Positions 58,201-64,000 of a stretch of DNA of 64,000 nucleotides are shown here, in pieces. Both the position numbers and the translations under genes were made by a program. The DNA is taken from positions 82,838,772 through 82,902,771 of the forward strand of contig CM039463.1 of assembly GCA_022414725.1 (NCBI GenBank). The letters run 5' to 3'. Origin of the DNA: Microglena sp. YARC. Its lineage: Eukaryota > Chlorophyta > Chlorophyceae > Chlamydomonadales > Chlamydomonadaceae. The notes under the pieces were generated by a model. That model was given only the letters and a program-made list of their open reading frames with translations, had not been told where the DNA came from and did not search any database. Position 1 is the stretch's first letter. Each line of letters starts with the position of its first letter.

Positions 58201-60881
58201 GAATACCGCCCGCACAAGCAGCTCTGGATATGCTCAATCTTGGCAGTTTGCTTTGCTTTGGTGTGGGCGCTGCGCTGATGTTTATGATGAGAATTGCGCA
58301 GGGGGGCACGAGATGGAGGGGTCAGGAAGCTGGAGGGAGGGAGGGAGGTTTGGAGAGAGGGAATGATGAAGGTAGGGAGGTTTGCACTATCAGCTCGTAT
58401 GTATCTTGGTGGACCGCAAGGAGGAGGAGGCACCCTTGCACTGGACCTTGGTAGCTCCCAACCCAGTGAGTCATATTCCTCGTGCTGGTGTTTCTCGTAG
58501 ACTCGCATGAAACCCGTCTGCAGATGCAGCTCTGAATAAAATGCATGGGGAGGGGGGAGGTGGGTGGGGGGTGGGGGTCATGCGATGTAGAAGTCCCAGA
58601 TAAGGACCAGCAACTTGCCTTTTCTGTTGATACCCTTGGTTGTGTTGCCGGCAGCAACAAAGACTGAATATAATGCAGCTCTGATCACGCTCAATCTTGG
58701 CAGGTACCACATGGGTCAGTTTGCTCCTGTTTCGTGATAACTAGGCTCTGTAAATTTGGGGTATTTGGCGCCCTTTTATATGGCTTATAGGGGTGTATTC
58801 CGGGTGTGTAAGGGTGCTGTAGGGGTGCAGTAAAGGGTGCGGACGACCCCCCCAATTTGCAGTGAGGGATATGAGCCATTATTGTCACTTGGCGCCTTCA
58901 GCTGTACATGCGTTCAACTTTTAAGGTAGGGGTGTATTCTGGGTGTACAAGAGTGACAAATTGGTGCATTCTGGGTGTATCAGGGTGCCGTAGGGGTGCA
59001 GCAAAGGGTGTGGAAGACCCCCCAAATTTGCAGTAAGGGATATGAGCTATTATTGTCACCTGGCGCCTTCAGCTGTGCATGCATTCAACCATAACAAAAA
59101 AAGGTACATCCCAATGGAGCAAGTCCATACATAAATAAATACACAAATAGTACGCCTTATTACAAGGCTTGAGGTTGAGGTGGCCAGCCTGTTTGCTTTC
59201 ACAAGGGGCCAACCATCAATATGGAGCAAGTCCCCTTCATTGTGCAGAGGTCATGTAAGTAAAGTGTCCTTAATATCGCACGGAAGTATAGGGCATGGCA
59301 GTTTCCATAGGGTGGTGGGCTGACGAATTGGTGGTTTAGTTAAGGTTGACTAAGCAGAGTGTAATGGTGAGAGTGGTGTCGGCATCGGATTGCCATGGGT
59401 GCGATGTGGGATGTGGATAAGATTGTGATGCGTGCAATGTGAGATGAGGATGGGATGGGCATGCGCGCAATGTGGCATGGGCATGGGATTGTGATGCATG
59501 CATTGGGATGGGCATGCATGCAATGTTGGATGGGCATGAGATTGTCATGCATGCAATGTGACATGGGCATGGGCATGGGATTGTCATGCTTGCAGTGTAA
59601 GATTGTCATGGGGTTGGGCATGGGATTGTCATGCTGCAATGTGGCTTGGGAATGGGACAAGGGAATGGGATGTCATGCTGGCAGCGAAAGATCCTCATGG
59701 GGTTGGGCTTGAGATTGTCATGCTTGCAATGTGACATGGGCATGGGCATGGGATTGTCATGCTTGCAGTGTAAGATTGTCATGGGGTTGGGCATGGGATT
59801 GTCATGCTGCAATGTGGCTTGGGAATGGGACAAGGGAATGGGATGTCATGCTGGCAGCGAAAGATCCTCATGGGGTTGGGCTTGAGATTGTCATGCATGC
59901 AATGTGACATGGGCATAGGCATGGGATGGTCATGCTTGCAGTGTAAGATTGTCATGGGGTTGGGCATGGGATTGTCATGCTGCAATGTGGCTTGGGAATG
60001 GGACAAAGGAATGGGATGTCATGCTGGCAGCGAAAGATCCTCATGGGGTTGGGCTTGAGATTGTCATGCATGCAATGTGACATGGCATGGGATTGTCATG
60101 CTTGCAGTGTAAGATTGTCATGGGGTTGGGCATGGGATTGTCATGCTGCAATGTGGCTTGGGAATGGGACATGGGAATGGGATTGTCATGCTTGCTGTGT
60201 AAGATCCTAATGGGGTTGGGGATGAGATTGTCATGCCGCAATATGACATGGGAATGGGATTTTCATCTTGCAGTGTAAGATTGTCATGGGGTTTTTTTTT
60301 TGAGCAAAAAAAAAAAAAAAAAGGGGGGCAATGGGATAGCCATGCGTGCAATGTGACATGGGAATGGGACATGGGCATGGGATTGCCATGCGTGCAATGT
60401 GACATGGGAATGGGACATCGGCATGGGATTGTCATGCTTGCTGTGTAAGATTGTCAAGGGGTTGGGCATGGGATTGCCATGCGTGCAATGTGACATGGGA
60501 ATGGGACATCGGCATGGGATTGTCCACTGCTTGCTGTGTAAGATTGTCCAAGGGGTTGAGCATATAAGGGATTGCCATGCGTGCAATGTGACATGGGAAT
60601 GGGACATCGGCATGGGATTGTCATGCTTGCTGTGTAAGATTGTCAAGGGGTTGGGCATGGGATTGCCATGCGTGCAATGTGACATGGGAATGGGATTGTT
60701 AAGCATACAATGTTAAAATGTCACAGTAGGTGCACGACAGATCAGTAAACTTAGTTCTACCTGACCTCCTCTTCCACTCCTACTCAGTCTGAACCTTGAT
60801 GATCTGGGAGCGCCTGTTCCCATGTCTAAAAATATGCTGGGAATGGATTTGATCAACCCCGCCTCTTACCTTGCCTTCTGA
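55205..60881 (+). CDS. AP2/ERF transcription factor (seven-exon model)
   Basis: Exons by splice sites and phase: 55205-55282, 55575-55705, 56723-56931, 57985-58146, 58394-58465, 58655-58703, 60788-60881; total 795 nt, 264 aa, ending in TGA. All introns are GT-AG and phases match. The AP2 domain (about residues 46-103) has [19 protein letters not shown], then [20 protein letters not shown] and [10 protein letters not shown]. Ala and Asp in WAAEIRD mark the ERF rather than DREB type, which binds GCC-box DNA in the nucleus. An intron splits the domain before WLGT. The tail is acidic and Gly-rich with two copies of GGTLALDLG. Exons 1-3 are strong; exons 4-7 rest on phase and composition. The acceptor at 57984 is one of four similar copies. 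Confidence 0.8.
56505..56600 (+). repeat. Dispersed repeat D, 3' part, in ERF intron 2
   Basis: GGAGCTGCGTAGAAGCTGCT then CATAGCTCGAAC; same module as at 57325 and 62770. A (TG)n tract lies upstream at 56362-56379. Confidence 0.6.
57028..57370 (+). repeat. Repeats E and D in ERF intron 3
   Basis: 57028-57160 matches 14218-14345 and 57195-57370 matches 37388-37565. A good acceptor (TTTTTCTTTTCAG at 57171-57183) lies between them; using it would end the protein after about 20 residues. Confidence 0.75.
57387..57984 (+). repeat. Tandem copies of ERF exon 4
   Basis: A 170-bp unit with its own acceptor (CCATCCTCTGCAG) starts exon-like sequence at 57474, 57645, 57815 and 57985, with a partial one at 57387. 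Spacings are 171, 170 and 170 bp. The third and fourth keep the frame from exon 3 (VSK-[IV]-VGRKPK). The first two carry an extra base (CATCAGGG / CATCAGAG), which shifts the frame. The third could be an alternative last exon ending in TAA. Confidence 0.88.
58704..59339. repeat. ERF intron 6: tandem GGGTGTA repeat
   Basis: 58785-58925 and 58960-59090 are two copies of a block with GGGTGCAG, GACCCCCC, GATATGAGC and CACTTGGCGCCTTCAGCTG. Otherwise intronic. Confidence 0.75.
59340..60715. repeat. Minisatellite in ERF intron 6
   Basis: About 1.4 kb of GGGATTGTCATGCTTGCA and GTGACATGGGAATGGGA units, with a 173-bp higher-order period (59631, 59804, 59977). A T10...A17 G6 stretch at 60291-60326 interrupts it. 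Confidence 0.95.
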
Positions 60882-61235
60882 CAACATTGGAATCTCACAT
60901 GCCCGTGTTTCACTCTGGGAATGGTGAGTACATACCTTTTTTTGTTTGAACATATTTTCAACTTTGAATACTAAGTGGAGGGTAAGCTGTTCAACCAAGA
61001 CCGGCTCCTTGTTCGACTGATGGGAGGGTTTGGGGTTTAGGGTTTTAAACCTTGCCCACTGACAACATTGGATCTCACATGCCCGTGTTCTCATCTGGAA
61101 TGGTGAGTACAGAATCTTTTTTGTTTGGAAATGTTTTCAACTTGGAAGTGGTAGGGTTTAGGGTTTTACACCTTGCCCACTGACAACATTGGATCTCGCA
61201 TGCCATGTTAACATCTGGCATGGTGAGCACTGAAC
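60870..61235 (+). repeat. Triplicated segment at the end of the ERF gene
   Basis: TGACAACATTGG and CACATGCC occur at about 60879, 61060 and 61181, each followed by a TGG-x-ATG|GTGAGY donor-like site. The first overlaps the proposed stop codon. Between copies are GGGTTTAGGGTTTT strings. Confidence 0.75.
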
Positions 61236-61386
61236 TTGTTTTCTTTTTTTGTATATTCACCTTGGGAGAAGGACCCCGTACACAAAACAGTGCCTACTGA
61301 GGATTCAAAAAGAAAGACAAAGAAAGTCCTACAGAAGGTACACAACGTCCAGGTGGGTCATGGCATTCACGTCATCGCCTCTCCCC

Positions 61387-61417
<31 letters not shown>

Positions 61418-61694
61418 AACCACACACACTCTCCCCCCCCCCACATGCCACCTGTCCCCCTGCCCTCCCAACTCTGCCTCACCCTTGCCAGCGACTGCCT
61501 TTGTGAACAAACTGTTAATGACGATGATGAATTGCAATCTTTCGTTGACATTAATAGTATGGTACAGTAGCTAGGTTGAAACGCCAGCCTTGGAATATTG
61601 CCCTTTGTGTTTCAGTGTTTGTCTTGTGGGTAAGTAGGAGCTGGAAGCTGCATTCCAGCTCTCCACTATCACAAAAGGCAGTTAAGAAAGGGTA
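61236..61694. other. No clear gene; possible small exon and 21-nt poly-C
   Basis: EKDPVHKTVPTEDSKRKTKK can be read at 61270-61329 before CAG|GTGGGT at 61353, but the acceptor is weak. Poly-C at 61383-61403. Confidence 0.3.
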
Positions 61695-61909
61695 GGGCGG
61701 AGCCCCCCCTCCCTGGGGGGGGGAGCCCCAGATTCACCCCGTTGTCTGTCTGGCCGACCAACCGACCGACCGAAAAAACGAAGCTTGACACGTCAGCCAT
61801 CTGTCTCATAACGAAGTGGCTTCAGTCAGCTCCATTCTGTTGCCACCTGTCGTTCCATTGCCTACACTCCGCCAATTTCCGCATCGCTTGCGACGCTGCA
61901 TGGAACTTG
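61695..61909 (-). repeat. VNTR-bearing retroposon family A, copy 3 (minus)
   Basis: Reverse-strand copy with the same ends; the internal array is (CGGT)n rather than (GATG)n. Confidence 0.82.
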
Positions 61910-62055
61910 TTGGCTTATTAATTACTGCTGGGCGTGACCCATTTGTATTCACCTTTAAGAATTTCCCACTGCCACAAATCCTCGAACAACCACGAAGCCC
62001 AATAAGTGTATGGTCCACACAAAGGCCACATTTTCAAGCTGTGACCTCCATAAGT

Positions 62056-62240
62056 AATGATGACGCCTGGTGAGGCGTGGTATTAAGAGAACCCCGTCTT
62101 ATAGCGGTAGAGAACAGGCTGCTACTTAACCTGGACAAAGCTACCGTGGCAGTTGACAGCGACCACGGACACTAATGCGCTCCCTGAGGGATTCAGACAC
62201 CGCACCTTCTTGTTTCAATGAGCTCTGCCATTGAGCCAAT
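62056..62240 (-). mobile_element. tRNA-derived SINE, copy 4 (minus)
   Basis: On the minus strand: A-box TGGCTCAATGGCAGAGC, B-box-like GGTGTCTGAATCC, body GTCGCTGTCAACTG, tail CTCTTAATACCACGCC. Confidence 0.88.
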
Positions 62241-62269
62241 CATCAGAACGGGATATCACGGGGAAACAC

Positions 62270-62404
62270 GATAGTCCCGTCTCCTTGCCTCCGCCTCTAC
62301 AGCTGGTGTGTGTGTGGGGGGGGGGGGGGGGGGGGGGGGTCTGGTGTGTGGCACAGAACGAGGAAACACTAAGTTGCGACTCCTTGCCTGAGCCTCTGCA
62401 GTCG

Positions 62405-62435
<31 letters not shown>

Positions 62436-62517
62436 GGGGGGTCTGTTGTGTGGTGTGTGAGGAAACACTATAGTTACGTCTCCTTGCTTCCGTCTCTGCA
62501 GCCGGTGTGTGTGTGTG

Positions 62518-62546
<29 letters not shown>
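62270..62546. repeat. Triplicated unit ending in poly-G
   Basis: Three units of about 100 bp with GTCTCCTTGCCTCCG, (GT)n and G runs of 24 (62316-62339), 23 (62419-62441) and 30 (62517-62546). Confidence 0.93.
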
Positions 62547-62549
<3 letters not shown>

Positions 62550-62734
62550 CCCGCACCTTTTCAACAAGCTTGTACTGGTGATAATGACCTTCAATAAAGT
62601 TGCCATGTTCTCAGACCAACGCCACTCGTGCTTTTTATGAGCAGCTTCTTGGCAGCTCTCCGATCCAGCAACTGGGCTGCACCGAACTATTTCAGCAATC
62701 GTGGACTACTGATTGTGTAAGCTTCAAGGAGCAC

Positions 62735-62835
62735 TAGTTTGTGACAGGTTCCGAAGAAAAGCTAGTCAGGGGAGCTGCCTAGAAGCTGCTTGTACTTCCA
62801 AGCTGCTTATAGCTGAAAAGAAAAACACTAACGCC
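62735..62835 (+). repeat. Dispersed repeat D, copy 4 (3' part)
   Basis: GGGGAGCTGCCTAGAAGCTG and CTTATAGCTGAAAAG. Confidence 0.6.
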
Positions 62836-62839
62836 ATTT

Positions 62840-63250
62840 TTACCCCCCTCCTCTCACCCCCCCCCCCCCCCCCCCCCCCGCCTCCTCGCCCCCTAATATC
62901 CCCCCTCCTCCCCCCCCTCGTCACCCCCCCCTCCTCTCACCCCCTCACCCCCCCCTCCTCACCCCCGCCTCCTCTCATCCCCCCCTCCTCACCCCCCTCC
63001 TCTCACCCCCCTCACTCCCCCTCCTCACCCCTCCTCACCCCCCCTCCTCTCCCCCCCCCCTCCTCACCCCCCTCCTCTCACCCCCCTCCTCACCCCCTCT
63101 CTCCACCCCCTCACTTCCCCTCCACCCCCCCCCCCTCCTCCTCACCCTCTCCTCCTCACCCTCTCCTCTCCCCCCCCTCCTCCCCCCCCCCCCCCCCTCC
63201 TCACCCCCTCCTCTCAACACCCCTCCTCACCCCCCATGCCCCTTTCTCAG
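62840..63250. repeat. C/T-only tract of about 400 bp
   Basis: CCCCCCTCCTCACCCC-type sequence with almost no purine other than the A of CAC, including a 23-nt C run (62857-62879). It runs directly into the acceptor of the next exon. Confidence 0.95.
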
Positions 63251-63590
63251 AGGATTAAGCCTGAAGAGGCTGAGACCTCCGATATCGGTCCCATTGGTAG
63301 TCCCATGGGTCAACGACAAAACAAAGCAGGGTCAAGTGGCTCAGGCAGACCTCCCCTTCCATCTGGGGTCAACACCAATAGCAGCTACACCTCCAATTTC
63401 CCAGGCTCTAGTGGTTTGGGTACTAGTCAGCAATGGTCGGGTCTGCTCTGGCCCCCCTCCGGTTCCATAGGCAAGGCTGGCATGCTCAGCAAGTCCCCCA
63501 TGATGGGCACCACGCCGTACTCGTATGGGAAGTCGTATGGGAAGTCTATTGACATGATCGACATGTGCACAGATTTGCTAGATGGAGGAG
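63251..63590 (+). CDS. Exon encoding an acidic Ser/Gly-rich region, possible ERF activation domain
   Basis: CCCCTTTCTCAG precedes a phase-0 frame RIKPEEAETSDIGPIGSPMG, with TSQQWSGLLWPPSG near its middle and KSIDMIDMCTDLLDGG at the end, closed by GGAG|GTGAGT at 63590/63591. The last part looks like an acidic-hydrophobic activation motif. It could be a further exon of the ERF gene (alternative to the stop at 60881) or the start of a new gene from the ATG at 63236. It continues beyond the window. Confidence 0.55.
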
Positions 63591-63609
63591 GTGAGTTCCT
63601 GGATGGTTT

Positions 63610-64000
63610 GTAGTTGTTTGTTAGTTTCTTTCTGTCGTCGTTGTTGTTGTTGTTGTTGCGTTTTAATATGCTTAACAAACAAGACAGGAAGCCAAGGTAG
63701 TTTGTTTGCTTCCTAGCTTGTTTGTTTTTTGTAGTTGTTCAGTTTGTTAGTTTCTTTCTTTCCTTGTTGTTGCTGCTGCTGCTGTTGTTGTCTGTAAGTT
63801 TGTTTCTTTGCTTCCTGGCTTGTTTGTTTGTGGTAGTCGTTCAGTTTGTTAGTTTCTTTCCTTGCTGTTGTTGTGTTGTTGTTTGTTTCTTTTCTTCCTG
63901 GCTTGTTTGTTTGTGGTAGACGTTCAGTTTGCTAGTTTCTTTCCTTGCTGTTGTTGTTGTGTTGTTTGTTTCTTTTCTTCCTGGCTTGTTTGTTTGTTGT
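63610..64000. repeat. T/G-rich intronic minisatellite
   Basis: Units of about 75-110 bp with TTCAGTTTGTTAGTTTCTTT, (TTG)n and CTTCCTGGCTTGTTTGTTTG. Confidence 0.9.

Noticed and set aside
59340..60715. Regularly spaced repeats that could suggest a CRISPR array
   Set aside because: The spacers are themselves repeated, and the sequence is in a eukaryotic intron; it is a minisatellite.
61030..61160. GGGTTTAGGGTTTT strings resembling plant telomere repeats
   Set aside because: Only one or two units each, inside a triplicated intronic segment; not a telomere or an array.

Overview
The window looks like nuclear DNA of a streptophyte plant-lineage organism, most likely a charophycean alga such as Chara. 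The main evidence is an intron-containing AP2/ERF transcription-factor gene at 55205-60881, whose ERF-type DNA-binding domain is characteristic of the green lineage. The setting also fits: Ty1/copia and LINE retrotransposons, tRNA-derived SINEs, hAT-like MITEs and very long satellites, with few host exons. The species call is an inference.

Region by region. 1-8514 is a degraded but nearly complete LINE. In order it carries a Josephin-like cysteine protease, an APE endonuclease, a reverse transcriptase, an unassigned region, RNase H and a C-terminal restriction-like endonuclease. That is the plan of the dual-endonuclease Dualen/RandI group. Its 3' tail matches the tails of four tRNA-headed SINEs elsewhere in the window. 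A 334-bp identical direct repeat containing a 35-bp VNTR lies at both sides (1-334 and 8949-9282). 9.6-17.4 kb holds three copies of one hAT-like MITE with perfect 8-bp target duplications, a SINE, an RT fragment, a few possible exons and several minisatellites. 17394-22148 is a complete LTR element that encodes only a Gag-like protein. 22.2-23.2 kb holds a SINE and two copies of a second hAT-like MITE. 23.5-36.1 kb is a 12-kb satellite (unit CACACACCTATATACC) interrupted by a 1000-N scaffold gap. 36.1-42.5 kb holds simple repeats, two SINE-type elements, possible minus-strand exons and a candidate DNA transposon at 40422-42216. 42503-53688 is a full copia element whose gag is split by an antisense, RT-less relative (44409-48698). 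55.2-60.9 kb is the ERF gene with tandemly duplicated exon copies. The remainder holds minisatellites, repeats, poly-G and poly-C tracts and one more good exon (63251-63590).

How the parts work together. The LINE probably supplies the machinery copied by the tail-sharing SINEs. The copia element probably supplies enzymes for its deletion-derivative relative, and some other element must mobilise the Gag-only LTR element. Many frame breaks in the LINE and the noisy centre of the satellite suggest that part of the assembly is poorly polished, so some pseudogene calls may be too harsh. All assignments come from reading motifs, splice signals, terminal repeats and target duplications by eye; no searches were run.
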